Below, one piece after another: positions 50,960-60,297 of a DNA stretch of 64,000 nt. This DNA comes from Eukaryota sp. TZLM1-RC (lineage: Eukaryota > Metamonada: BaSk clade): contig JAUPSS010000002.1 in the NCBI GenBank assembly GCA_040285825.1, positions 434,001 to 498,000 on the forward strand, read 5' to 3'. Within the stretch, counting starts at the first letter, position 1, and every line of letters begins with the position of its first letter. The position numbers and the translations under genes are program-made. The notes under the pieces were generated by a model that was not told the origin of the DNA, made no database searches, and saw only the letters and a program-made list of their open reading frames with translations.

Positions 50960-52116
50960 CTAACAAAACAAGGCATGATCCAACAACTGCTTAACTGTAG
51001 GACGGTCATTAGGATTCCTAGCCATCATCTGCAATAAAAGATTGGCTATTTGAGGATCTACATCCTTTGGGATACTAGGACTCTGAGAGCTGTGGGCAAT
51101 ATCATAGAGAACACTAATAACACTCTTCTTTTGAGAGAACTTTTCCTCCCATGGTACAGTACCAGTAACGAGAGAATAGACAACAGCTCCAAAGGAAAAA
51201 ACGTCAGAACGCCTTCCGTATTTCTCTTGCCTCACCACTTCAGGAGCCTAGGGTCAGAAAACAATTTAAAAAAACAACATACCATAAAACAAGGGGTTCC
51301 TATAAGGGTGTCAAGTCCACCAGTATTATTCAATGTTTTAGTCAAGGCAGCGCTACCGAAATCACCAAGTTTGATTGTCCCACAATTAGTCAAAAAAACG
51401 TTTGACAACTTAATATCGCGATGTACCGTATGTTTGGTATTGTGAAGATAGTCTAATGCAAACAACAATTGCCTTGACCAAGAAATTACAATATTTAGAG
51501 GTAATTTCCCAAACGACTTTACCACATTTGCGAGGTTCGTTGAAGCCAATTCTTGATAAATCAACACCTTCTCCTTTTCAATAGCAATATCATAATAAGA
51601 AATTATATTAGGATGATCCAATGCCGCTAACATTGATGCTTCCCTGTTGATCGTACCATGACTCCCCACAGGTGAAAACACTTCTTTACATGCGACAAAG
51701 GTTCCATTCCTGATATCAAGACACTCGTACACACAGCCTGAGCTACCTCTACCAATGATTTTACCTTTGATGTAGTGATTGGTTGAAGAAGGCGTGTATG
51801 AAGAAGGAAAGGGCGTGGGAGGAGCAGAGATATCAGTTGCGGATAGCTTGATCTGTTTCTTTGCCTTTGTAATATTGAGAGGGGTGAAAGGAGAGGATGC
51901 CATTAGGGAGGGGGAAAGAGCTTCATTGCCATGGAAAGAAGAGTTGGAGGAACCAGAAGAAGACAGCGAAAGAGAGTGCTGGTGGAGGGAATAGTCAGAG
52001 TCACTGTCAAGAAGGGAAGAACGTTGGTTGAGACGGAATAAACAAGCATCAGAATCAGTATCAGAGTCAACAGGGAGAGAAGATTTGGTGTAAAGGGAAC
52101 GGTGTAAAAGACTCAT
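50960..52116 (-). CDS. MAP3K/STE11-like protein kinase with a 35-nt intron
   Basis: The two exons (51283-52116 and 50960-51247) encode 373 residues. A Ser-rich 110-residue N-terminus precedes the kinase domain: glycine loop GKIIGRGSSGCVYE, VACKEV (ATP Lys), a regulatory-helix Glu in a NREASML segment, catalytic loop HRDIKLSN, DFG in KLGDFGSAAL, and GTPCFM joined across the intron to APEVV, then SDVFSFGAVVYSLVTGTVPW. A GTPCFMAPE activation segment and FGAVVYSLVTG-type helix are characteristic of STE11/MEKK kinases that start MAP-kinase cascades. The catalytic residues are complete. The splice is required to restore the APE motif. The first ATG (52116) is used, and the gene shares its upstream side with ADAT2. 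Confidence 0.9.
51248..51282 (-). other. 35-nt spliceosomal intron in the kinase gene
   Basis: On the minus strand it starts GTATGT, has a branch-like TCTGAC 10 nt from the end and stops with CCTAG. Removal joins GTPCFM to APEVV, the invariant kinase APE motif, in frame. This is the clearest intron in the window. Confidence 0.92.
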
Positions 52117-52227
52117 AGAGCTGAGGTTGAAGAAATTGTTCTTGGCAAATACTCAACAAAGCCTCATTGTGGAATTAAAATGACTTAATATTTGTTACAA
52201 GACCACCTTGCCATGTACTTATTGAGA

Positions 52228-52701
52228 TCATATAGCACGTTTCCTCTTCTCGGTGGGACAATTGGCATTACCAGTGGAATAGAATTCTCTTAATAATTCA
52301 ATTGCTTCATCCTTCAAAAGGCCTCCTCTTGCGTTGTCCAAGATATTGAGAACAGAACCACAACCACCAAACTTATCGTTCCATGCACCAAAAATAACTG
52401 AATGGAAGTTAAGGCGTCGTAGGGCATCAGCACACATGATACATGGTTCAAGTGTGACATAAAGATCACATTCAGAGAACTTGATGGATGGGTAAGTGCA
52501 TAAAATGGTGTCAATAGCTTCTAGTTCCGCGTGTCGTGTGGCATTTTTGGTCTCGTTGGTGCGATTGGCTCCAGTGGCAACGATTGAGCTATTGTGAACA
52601 ATCACAGCCCCAACAGGAACCTCGCTTGAATGCATGGCATTGTTGGCAACGTTAAGTGCATACTGCATGTACAAAAGATCTAATGACTCAGCATCAACCA
52701 T
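52228..52701 (-). CDS. ADAT2: tRNA adenosine-34 deaminase catalytic subunit ADAT2 (TAD2)
   Basis: This 157-residue cytidine-deaminase-fold protein has EVPVGAVIVHNS, TRHAELEAID (His-Ala-Glu zinc and proton shuttle) and VTLEPCIMCADALRR (P-C-x-x-C zinc ligands). FGAWNDKFGGCGSVLNI follows, as in TadA/ADAT2. It converts A34 to inosine in the tRNA anticodon, as a heterodimer with ADAT3, which is not in this window. Length is close to bacterial TadA and slightly shorter than human ADAT2 (191). The C-terminus is basic (CPTEKRKRAI). The ATG at 52701 is the only suitable start. Confidence 0.95.
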   Translation of the reverse strand: MVDAESLDLLYMQYALNVANNAMHSSEVPVGAVIVHNSSIVATGANRTNETKNATRHAELEAIDTILCTYPSIKFSECDLYVTLEPCIMCADALRRLNFHSVIFGAWNDKFGGCGSVLNILDNARGGLLKDEAIELLREFYSTGNANCPTEKRKRAI

Positions 52702-53055
52702 TTAGGTGAATTGGATGTTGATGTGCAAAATTCAGTTTTGGTTTTCGTTTTGTCCACATAATTATAAAATCCTCTTTCACCACACCCCTTCTTTCACTAA
52801 CACTATTCTTTTTATTAACACTTGAACGAACACTATAATAAAACATGAATCGATAATATTTTATTTTGGAACTATTAGTTATGTGGTGAGTATTAGCACT
52901 TTTAGTTACAATTTAAATCACCTATAATACTACCGTCACTAATATAATAAATTAATAATAATAATATATGATAAGTGAATAATATTTATATAATAGAAAT
53001 AATAATTTATTATATCTATTATTATTTATTATTATAGATATATATTGAATAAATA
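52702..53055. other. Intergenic with an almost pure A/T tract
   Basis: From about 52930 to 53050 the sequence is nearly all A and T, with TAATAATAAT and its complement arranged as imperfect inverted repeats. It may be a replication- or nucleosome-free element or simply low complexity. No gene is seen. Confidence 0.5.
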
Positions 53056-53382
53056 TTATTCACTACTGGGGTTTTCATTTCGGTTGCATTTTGGTGTACA
53101 AACATTTTCAACCAACCATTCTAACACCAAACAATCAATGCCTTTACATTTCTCTTTTCTGTTAAACGGAATGGGAGCGGTTATTTCATCCTTTGAAGAA
53201 AAGAAAAGTTCTACTTCAGAGGACAGGAATTTTTGATCACCCTTAAACAGATAATAAGAGACATCAACTCTCACTTTAAGCATAGTGGATGGGTCTACAC
53301 CATCAGGGATGCTAAATAATGATATCATATGGAGTTGGTTAAAAAATGGTGACGAAAGGAATTTATGTACTTCAAATGACAA
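53056..53382 (-). CDS. Hypothetical ORF, possibly the end of a decaying gene
   Basis: The frame of 108 codons starts at a TTG and contains LKVRVDVSYYLFKGDQKFLS and AEITAPIPFNRKE-like strands, ending with basic residues. It could be the last exon of the coding debris at 53400-53670 on the same strand. No family is recognised. Confidence 0.3.
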   Translation of the reverse strand: MSFEVHKFLSSPFFNQLHMISLFSIPDGVDPSTMLKVRVDVSYYLFKGDQKFLSSEVELFFSSKDEITAPIPFNRKEKCKGIDCLVLEWLVENVCTPKCNRNENPSSE

Positions 53383-54080
53383 TCACAGTAGTATTTACAC
53401 AAATTATTATTAACTACGCACATTCAAAACAGTGAAGGTTCAGAAATAGGTTATTAAACAGAAAATCTTCTTTCTCAAGGGTCCGAACCTGAATTCAAGG
53501 GAAAAGGTTTCACTCATAGCAGCGTGGACGTCTTCAGACTTATCATCGTATCACACTACATTGATAAGAAATTGGTCAACATCAATCTCTGCAAGGAAGC
53601 CATGTTGACTAACATTACAAGTGTCTTCAATGCAGTTTCAATTGGAGTTTATTAAGTTCAAAAATCTTCTGCTCATTAGACTTTAGAAGTTCATGTATAT
53701 CAGCAGTAGGTTAGACTGGAGTAGATTGAGATTGGAGTGAGTTGATTCGTAGAGAGTGAACAAACGATACCAGAGGTGTAAGGGTGTATATTGACAACTG
53801 ATGGTAAAACAAGTGAAGACAGGAGTTGGTGTAACGATGTATCGGTAACCAAGTAGCAAGTTTTGGAAGTGGGAACATCTTGTATGGAGGAAAGATGAGT
53901 AAAAAGAGTGTGAAGAGTGTGAAGAGGGCGAAGTAGAGAGATAAGGTTATAATAAGTATTCCGATGTCTAGTTTCACGACAAGAAGTGCAGCAGAAGTTA
54001 TTGGAGCAGCTTGGGATGGACGATCTGCAATAGACTCGAGTCTAGACTCAAGAATAGAGGCCAGTAGTGCCTCTACAGAC
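53383..54080 (-). pseudogene. Coding debris: acidic segment and membrane-anchored segment
   Basis: On the minus strand, stretches such as CNVSQHGFLAEIDVDQFLIN and KSEDVHAAMSETFSLEFRF (53470-53640) look coding but have a stop and a shift. Upstream, 53711-54080 is open with ASILESRLESIADRPSQAAP followed by a strong hydrophobic helix (LIITLSLYFALFTLFTLFLL), a possible membrane anchor. No Met precedes it; an intron could. These could be one or two broken genes. Confidence 0.3.
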
Positions 54081-54622
54081 TGTCTTTTGTTAGTCTATTT
54101 TATGGGATCCAATGTTTTATAATCAATGTGTGAGCGCACTAAACGAAACCTATAATAGCTATAATAGAAAAGCCAACAGTTCCACAAAGATCCATGGCGA
54201 ACTCAGATATAATTGAACGAGAAGCAAAAGGTTCTTCGTCCAAGAGGAAAAGAAATGGGAAGGAAGTGTGTGCATTGAATCTCACGACGATCGAGAAGAC
54301 TTACAAGGATAATACGAAGCTGGAACTCTTGCTTACTGTTGTAAACAGAGTTTGTTTCCAAAGGAGCAATATTAAGAGTGAGCATGTGGCGCATGCCAAC
54401 TATGACTAGATTTTACTAGTCAGTAAAAATAAACTAAGTTCTAAGATAAACAGGCCTGCCTTCTTTACCAGATAACCAGTGATCAAATACATTCAACATA
54501 TTCAAACAAGCCATCTTGTTCCTAATCCAATACTTTGCCTTGATTGCTTCTCTACTTTCTGACTTTTTACATCGTGCTTTTGTATCATTAATACACTGAG
54601 AACTTCTACATTCCAAAAGCCC
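54081..54622. other. Intergenic; one small basic ORF
   Basis: A plus-strand ATG at 54194 opens 71 codons with KGSSSKRKRNGKE, and a minus-strand frame covers 54434-54616 with Cys/Lys-rich residues. Neither is recognised, and either may be chance. Nothing else is seen. Confidence 0.3.
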
Positions 54623-55060
54623 ATGAGGAGATTTGAACGGTGTTTTTTCAGCACTTTAAGGGATAGAGACAATTTTGTTCATTCATGGGGTTCGAATCAG
54701 CATGGAAGACTTGGATTAGGATATGATGATGATAAGGGCATTACCTTCATAGACTTACCTGAAAAAATTGAAAATTTAGTTAATGTAATTGACATTTCTA
54801 CATCAAGTTCCCATTCTCTAGCTGTTCTAGATAACGGCGAGGTCATGGCAAGATTGTTGTGGAACTGCATCAGTTCCTTGTTTGTCATTTGGTAAAATAA
54901 TCGAAAGAATGGGGTATTATGGTGTTGTTTATTTTGAAGAAGGTGAATATAATGAAATTAATTTTGACGTTGAGTATTGCAGAGGCAGTCAACGAGCAGG
55001 ACCAAGCAGCAGATTATTCACTGGATGAGGAAGTCCTACCGATCCTTGTTATTTCAGAAA
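54623..55060 (+). pseudogene. RCC1-repeat gene fragment, frameshifted
   Basis: The frame gives FVHSWGSNQHGRLGLGYDDD and VIDISTSSSHSLAVLDNGEV, one and a half RCC1 blades with the W-G-x-N-x-x-G-R-L-G-L-G signature. A one-base shift near 54845 then moves to a second frame running to about 55023. The remaining blades are missing. It is not a copy of the RCC1 gene at 45 kb; the sequences differ. Confidence 0.65.
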
Positions 55061-55226
55061 TCTTTATGTTTCGGAGGACATTGAGGAGGAATGATATGAT
55101 CTCAAATGCGTTTTTCTTTCGATAGTGGAGTTATAGGTTTAGTATTTGTTAGTGGAAATAAACATGTTTTATTCATAACGATTTGACAAGTCAGAAAGTA
55201 ACATCATTTTATAGCCTAAAAAACAC

Positions 55227-55281
55227 ACCACCAGGTGGTTCAATTTTACCACCATGTGGACCACGCGGTGGCACATGGTGG
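55227..55281. promoter_or_regulatory. Cluster of ACCACC/GGTGG palindromes upstream of the B9 gene
   Basis: CCACCATGTG (55249-55258) and CACATGGTGG (55272-55281) are perfect inverted repeats around a 13-nt loop that contains CCACGCGGTGG. A near-palindrome ACCACCAGGTGGT lies at 55228-55240. The cluster stands about 140 bp before the ATG of the B9 gene and is G/C-rich in A/T-rich surroundings. It may be a transcription-factor site or hairpin. It does not match the RFX X-box. Confidence 0.45.
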
Positions 55282-55415
55282 TTGGAGCCACCATAAAGAC
55301 AATTTGGTATAAAACTTATTTTCTCTTAAAGATTCCACTCAAAAACTCAACTCAATACATCTTCATCAGTCTAAAAAGGACACATATTTCATTTTTATAG
55401 ACAGCATCTGTAAGA

Positions 55416-56348
55416 ATGAGTCACCAACTTTTCTTCATTAGAGCTCCTGTACAGGGCAGTGCTCGAATCACTGTTTGTGGCCGAATACATTCCCTTAATT
55501 GTTTTAGTTGTTCTCGCATCTTTGTAGAGTGTGAGATACTTTTGTATGATGGGTGCTCTCTGAGCAAATCCGAGTCGTTATCAAAAGTTACTTCTCCTGT
55601 CTTCTCTTCACAAAGTAACAATGATACAGCCATTCATTGTAGTTTTCCTTTCAATTTTGATCTAGAACTTTCTCCTAATACAGTAGCTTCATTGCTAGAC
55701 CCTTCACACACACCCCAACTTTTTTCCCAACCAATTCTTACTTTTTGTGTTCGTTCAGTTGATTTTTGGGGACGTCAATGGGTTGTAGGTTATTCTTGGG
55801 CTCCCATTACCATTCACACACCGTTTCAGTCACTAAATCTTCCTTGTTTTGCACTTTCCCCATGCCAATTCAATCTAATTCACAGACTAACTGAACTTTT
55901 TCTTGGTTCTTCCACCTCTTTTTCCTCTCCAACTGAAGCAGTTACTCCTTCTTATACTCCTGATGGCTTCAATTCTAGCATTTTCACTTATTTTGGTGTC
56001 AATTCAAAGTCTTCTGGCACTATCTCACTTGATTTCACCACTTGTTGTCACTTTTCGAAGAGCTGTTATGCATCATTTTCTAAACTATTGGATCAGCAAA
56101 AAGTTGTTCCTCCACAATGTTTTGCTCCATATGCCAAAAAACAAGAACTAGAACGTGTCCGATTTTCATCAGACGCCAGCAAACAGTCTTCACAATTAAT
56201 ACCCCCTTCCGAGACATCATCAACCACGAATGCTGCAATGAGTACTACCTCAACACCTTCTACCATACCTCCAAAGGCCATTGAGACACTTGAGCGTTTA
56301 AGAAGAAGACATCGTAGTAGAGCAAGGGGAGAGGGGGGCACTTTGTGA
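55416..56348 (+). CDS. B9D1: B9-domain ciliary transition-zone protein (B9D1-like)
   Basis: This 310-residue protein has a B9 domain from the N-terminus to about 220: ITVCGRIHSLNCFSCSRIFV, FPFNFDLELSP, SVDFWGRQWVVGYSWAPITI (the D-x-[FY]-G-x-x-x-x-x-G-Y core), QFNLIHRLTELFLGSS and SKSSGTISLDFTTCC. Its order and the domain at the very N-terminus fit B9D1, where the S-K-L-Q-K-F-T-S-W-F-M-G and S-Q-G-F-V-T-L segments lie at the same places; MKS1 has a similar end but a long N-terminal part. B9D1, B9D2 and MKS1 form the MKS module gating the ciliary membrane. The last 80 residues are Ser/Thr-rich, then basic (ERLRRRHRSRARG), unlike human B9D1 (204 residues). Convergent with METTL5. Confidence 0.75.
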   Translation: MSHQLFFIRAPVQGSARITVCGRIHSLNCFSCSRIFVECEILLYDGCSLSKSESLSKVTSPVFSSQSNNDTAIHCSFPFNFDLELSPNTVASLLDPSHTPQLFSQPILTFCVRSVDFWGRQWVVGYSWAPITIHTPFQSLNLPCFALSPCQFNLIHRLTELFLGSSTSFSSPTEAVTPSYTPDGFNSSIFTYFGVNSKSSGTISLDFTTCCHFSKSCYASFSKLLDQQKVVPPQCFAPYAKKQELERVRFSSDASKQSSQLIPPSETSSTTNAAMSTTSTPSTIPPKAIETLERLRRRHRSRARGEGGTL

Positions 56349-56477
56349 GTCATTGAAGACGATTATCCGTGAATTCTTGTCCTCATCAACTTTGTACAAT
56401 AGGTTGATAGTTTTTTCTATATTATACGAACTATTGTCAAGTTTTTGGATTATTATTTGTATAGTTTAGTAATAAAT

Positions 56478-57101
56478 TTAATTTATTGCAACACGAATTA
56501 CATCAACTTCAATTACTTGGTTTTTCTTCTTATGAAACTTCATGGTCTTTTTTAGATCGTATTTTAATGTAGCAATAGCTTCAGCCTGTAAGCCCCTCCT
56601 CCTCAACGTAGAAACTATATAATTTCTTGTAGAGGTCTTGTGGAGTGAATAAACAGCTCCAGTAGCCAACTCAATGGCCTTATCGAGGAACAACATGTCG
56701 ATTCCTTTATTGTGCTTGGTTCCAAAAGGAGGATTGAGTAAAACTGTATCAAACCTGGGGTGATTGGATGCATCCAACTTAGAAATGTCTGTCAATTCAA
56801 AAGTAATGTTGTCAATATCTGTGAACTGTGCGTTTTCTCTGGCTATGACAAGGGCATCTTCATCAACATCTAAAGATTTAACTGAGGATGCTCCTAATAA
56901 ACTCGCACCAATTGAAAGCATTCCTGTACCACAACCAAGGTCACAAACATTCTTATCAGCTATGTCGTTATAAGAAAAGTCTGCATTATAGAGTAGAACA
57001 GCTGCACTATCAGCAGGGGTGATGTACTGTTCAAGCATCACCTTGGGAGTTTCAAAATCCCTAACCTGTTGAAGGGAAGCTTGCAATTCCCATAACTTCA
57101 T
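56478..57101 (-). CDS. METTL5: METTL5-like 18S rRNA m6A methyltransferase
   Basis: This 207-residue class I methyltransferase has LEQYITPADSAAVLLYNA, the SAM site VCDLGCGTGMLSIGASLLGA, LDVDEDALVIARENA and the catalytic LLNPPFGTKHNKGIDM (N-P-P-F). These match METTL5, including the L-E-Q-Y-x-T lead-in and T-K-x-N-x-G-[IA]-D-x-x-F-L. METTL5 with TRMT112 methylates one adenosine (A1832 in human) in the decoding region of 18S rRNA. Length equals human METTL5 (209). The C-terminus (KTMKFHKKKNQVIEVDVIRV) also fits the family. The ATG at 57101 is the first in frame. Confidence 0.93.
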   Translation of the reverse strand: MKLWELQASLQQVRDFETPKVMLEQYITPADSAAVLLYNADFSYNDIADKNVCDLGCGTGMLSIGASLLGASSVKSLDVDEDALVIARENAQFTDIDNITFELTDISKLDASNHPRFDTVLLNPPFGTKHNKGIDMLFLDKAIELATGAVYSLHKTSTRNYIVSTLRRRGLQAEAIATLKYDLKKTMKFHKKKNQVIEVDVIRVAIN

Positions 57102-58132
57102 TGTTATGAAGTATACTGAAGTTATGATGAGGATTTAATATTTTATAATTATAATTCTTGTTGCAATTCATATATATTTTCTGATACCGCATAGGCTTGT
57201 CTCCCTGAGTTTTCTGTAGTCAACTCACAGTCCCAAGCAGATTTTTTTCTTCCAAGCAGTCTGTTTGTATCAGAGTTTCTCTCCTATCAGCAAACTTGAA
57301 TGTCAAAATGATTGTGTTGAAACAAATAGAGGCTTTGATATTTTCAAACGATACATCATTGTACTCTTTTTAAGAGCCATAAAGTAATAACATGAAAAAA
57401 AATCATTTATAGTTTGTATCGTCTCAATTTGGGTAGAGAACACATTGTTCTTGCTGAATTTACTGATTTTGAAAATACTCATTGTCAAGACAACACCTGA
57501 TGCTCAGCGTAAATTTTGCATAATTAGCAGTATTTTGCAATAAATAGCACTGATAGACTGTTGTTAATTTTGGAACCTTCTCAAAATCACTAACAGATAT
57601 CAAATATACAAAAGGAGAACAGCTCAACGTAATGAATAAAGTATTGTTTTTGTGGTGAAAATACAATAATCAACTTCAACAATAGCGAATTTTGTTTAGA
57701 GAAGGAGCAGTTCAAGTATAATTAAAGAGATTGACCCAAAACTTAGTAGTTTTATGCCTGTGCCCTTGATTTTGTTCAGAATGATGACTAATCACTTTTT
57801 ACTCTCACAATACAGTTGTCAAATTAGATTTATTGACAAAAAAGTACAAGGGAGGTGTTGACAAACTCCAGTGTGACCAAAAAATCCATTATATGGAATT
57901 ATGGTTGTATATTTAAAAAACCCATATTTGATAAATGAGACCCCATTGAATTTTATTTGATCAAATCATGGTCTATATACTATAGTCCTGGATAGTGTAA
58001 CTTTTTGCTCTTTGGGGTCGAAAAACTGATCATGAATTGGTCATGGTTGCTCAACTTGAAAATCAACAACAGAGAACAAGTAGGATGATGAATAAAGTTA
58101 GGTAATGCAAATGGTTAAGAACGACTCAAATG
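57102..58132. other. Intergenic, no feature supported
   Basis: About 1 kb of A/T-rich sequence between METTL5 and the LTR element. Short minus-strand frames at 57303-57488 and 57460-57666 are Ser/Phe-rich and unrecognised. No repeats or RNA genes are apparent. Confidence 0.4.
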
Positions 58133-58262
58133 TGATGCCTGTGACATAATGCTAACAGCAAAAAGGTAAGATAACTTTAATAAGATTCACTGGCCCTTAT
58201 AAAGATGGTCTTGGCTGGTTAGTGTCAGACATACAGAGTAAATGTAATGAAATTTATTACGA
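58133..58262 (-). repeat. 3' LTR, shortened
   Basis: It ends (minus strand) in GTCACAGGCATCA like the 5' LTR and starts with TAATAAATTTCATTAC, parallel to TAATAAATTACATTAC. Only the two ends, about 35 bp each, match; the middle is 150 bp shorter and different. Confidence 0.7.
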
Positions 58263-59568
58263 ATTCAGTGAATATAGTTAATTTCCTCGAAATTAAATAA
58301 TTTTCTAAACTACTGTGAGTGAGAATTAGTAAAATTGCATACAACTCTTTCTGAAGTACAGACCAATTCTTTTGTGAAGTTGATAATAATCGGCTAAAGA
58401 ATGCAATAGGTACAAACTGTCTCTTAATTAGCGGAGTCGTAGGATCTTTAGGTGGGTTAGCTTCTTGCCAGATTACTCCACCTACAGCCACATCAAACGC
58501 GTTAGCACTTATTGAAATATGCTTGTCTTCTGAGTGCAATTCAAGAGGTATATTTGCTTTGATAAGATTTATAATCTTATCAGAAGCCTCGTCATGATCA
58601 GAAGTCCACTTCATTTTTGACGGTTTGTTTCTGGTTAATTTGTTGATTGGTTCTATCAAATCAGACAAATTTGGCAACCAGTCACGTATATAATTGATCG
58701 AACCTATAAAACTCCTTACTTCATTTAATGTCCTGGGTTTGGGTAAGTTGATCAGTCCCTCAATCCTAGATTCATCTATATAACGGGTTTTGTTTACAAA
58801 AATACTACCTAGAATTTTTATTTCATGTTTGCAAGTGGTAAAGCTACACTTGGGTAGGCCAAGGTTAACTCTAAAACGTTTGGCGCGTTCTAGGACCGTA
58901 CCTACTCTAGATAGAAATTCATCCAGGGTCGAAGCTACTATTATTATATCATCGATATAAATAAATACGCCCTCAGAATCAAATATTTCCATCATCGTGT
59001 TTTGGAAGACTGCAGGAACGTTCTTCAAACCAAAACAAGCCCTTTTAAAACTGATCAACATCCCGGGAATTGATACGGTAGTTTTATCAATATCCTCTTC
59101 TGCAATTTTGAGCTGCCAAAATGCCTTAGGTAAATCTAGAGTTGCTTTGTAATTGGCTTTACTTAGGAACTGTAAAATGTCGCTAATCCTGGGCAAATTC
59201 GCTGCCACAGGTTTAGTTAAATCGTTTACTCCACCTATACTACTAAAATCGCCAGTTAATCGTGGTTTCCTGTGATCAGGGTAAATCACAAGACAGATGG
59301 AACTACTGAATTGAGACTTAGCGGGCACAGCAAATCCATTACGGATCGATTCGTTAAAAATTTCCTCGGCTGCCCGTTGTTTCTCTGGGTTTAATCTTCG
59401 AGGTTTTCTTTTGACGACCTTACTTTGGTCATAAAATGGAATGGTCATCGGCTGACAATCAATTCCATCCAGGTGGGGTAGCCCACTAGATACATCTCTG
59501 TATTTTTCGAGTAGCACGACTAGGCGTTCCTCGTCCCTAATGTCATCCAGGCATGTTCTACAGCCCAA
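58225..59568 (-). pseudogene. Pol fragment: Ty3/gypsy reverse transcriptase and truncated RNase H
   Basis: This 447-codon frame has RT motifs KPRLTGDFSSIGGVNDLT, ATLDLPKAFWQLKI (motif A), FGLKNVPAVFQNTM (B), VFIYIDDIIIVAS (C, YIDD), RVNLGLPKCSF (D) and ILGSIFV (E). SFIGSINYIRDWLP, the connection and the start of RNase H follow (ISANAFDVAVGGVIWQ, then FFSRLLSTSQKNWSVLQKEL). The RNase H T-D-A-S Asp is replaced (ANAF), and the domain stops at FTEF where F-T-D-H-K is expected. The last 11 codons are read from LTR sequence, so the deletion joint is at 58262. Confidence 0.9.
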
Positions 59569-59639
59569 CTCATCTCAATAATGTCTGAATGTGGAGTGCC
59601 CAAAATCATTACCTAAGTCTGATTTATTACTCAATTGAT

Positions 59640-60290
59640 CTATGAATCTATGAATCTACCCACATTAAAAACCAGAACATTATTTGAACATCCTAGGGTC
59701 GTGGAGCGAATACCGTTCGCCGATAAATATTGGACGGTTTTATTGTCATTGACCGTCATATTACATTTTAGAGCTAAATCCATCGATTATGCTGAGAATG
59801 CAGCTCCATTATCGATTTCGTCATTTATTTCCACGTTGTCCATTGAACAGTTCAACCAAAGTTCCCCGTTAGAATTTGTTTGGTCTCCTGTCACCCTGGA
59901 TAGTCTAACATTGTGGATAGAACCCACAGGATTGACCGACTCTCTCAATCTTTGTAATGGATTTAGCTGTCCATAATTCGTGCCAACTTTTCTCATTTTG
60001 TAAATGGTATTGACCGAATTATGTGTAACGTTTAAAGATGAATATTCATCTGATTTATTACTACTACTATACATTTTTTGTTTGTCACCTGAACCACCTC
60101 TTGGTTTCTTGTTGCCAAATCTACCTACTACTGAAAAACATTTGTCTTCAGCGTGTCTATTTGTATTACAGATGCTACACCATTGCCCAGGAGGAATTTG
60201 CATGGGTTGATGTTTAGGTTTGACACTACCCTTCGATCCTCTAGGGTGCATTCTTGAGGAACCTCTTGACTGGCTAGTTCCTCTGAACAA
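59640..60290 (-). pseudogene. Nucleocapsid zinc knuckle and aspartic protease region
   Basis: The frame 59787-60290 begins RGTSQSRGSSRMHPRGSKGS, has a C-x-x-C...C finger (WCSICNTNRHAEDKC) and reaches the protease core EIDNGAAFSA, where D-N-G-A stands for the usual D-[ST]-G-A. A TAA follows at once (59787-59789). The same frame then continues with LALKCNMTVN and GIRSTTLGCSNNVLVF, the rest of a retropepsin. This makes a stop inside the protease; it is also in a different frame from gag and RT. Confidence 0.75.
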
Positions 60291-60297
60291 AGGTTTA

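Noticed and set aside
54685-54700. tRNA B-box-like GGTTCGAATC
   Set aside because: It lies inside the RCC1 blade coding sequence, has no partner A-box, and the flanks do not form a cloverleaf.
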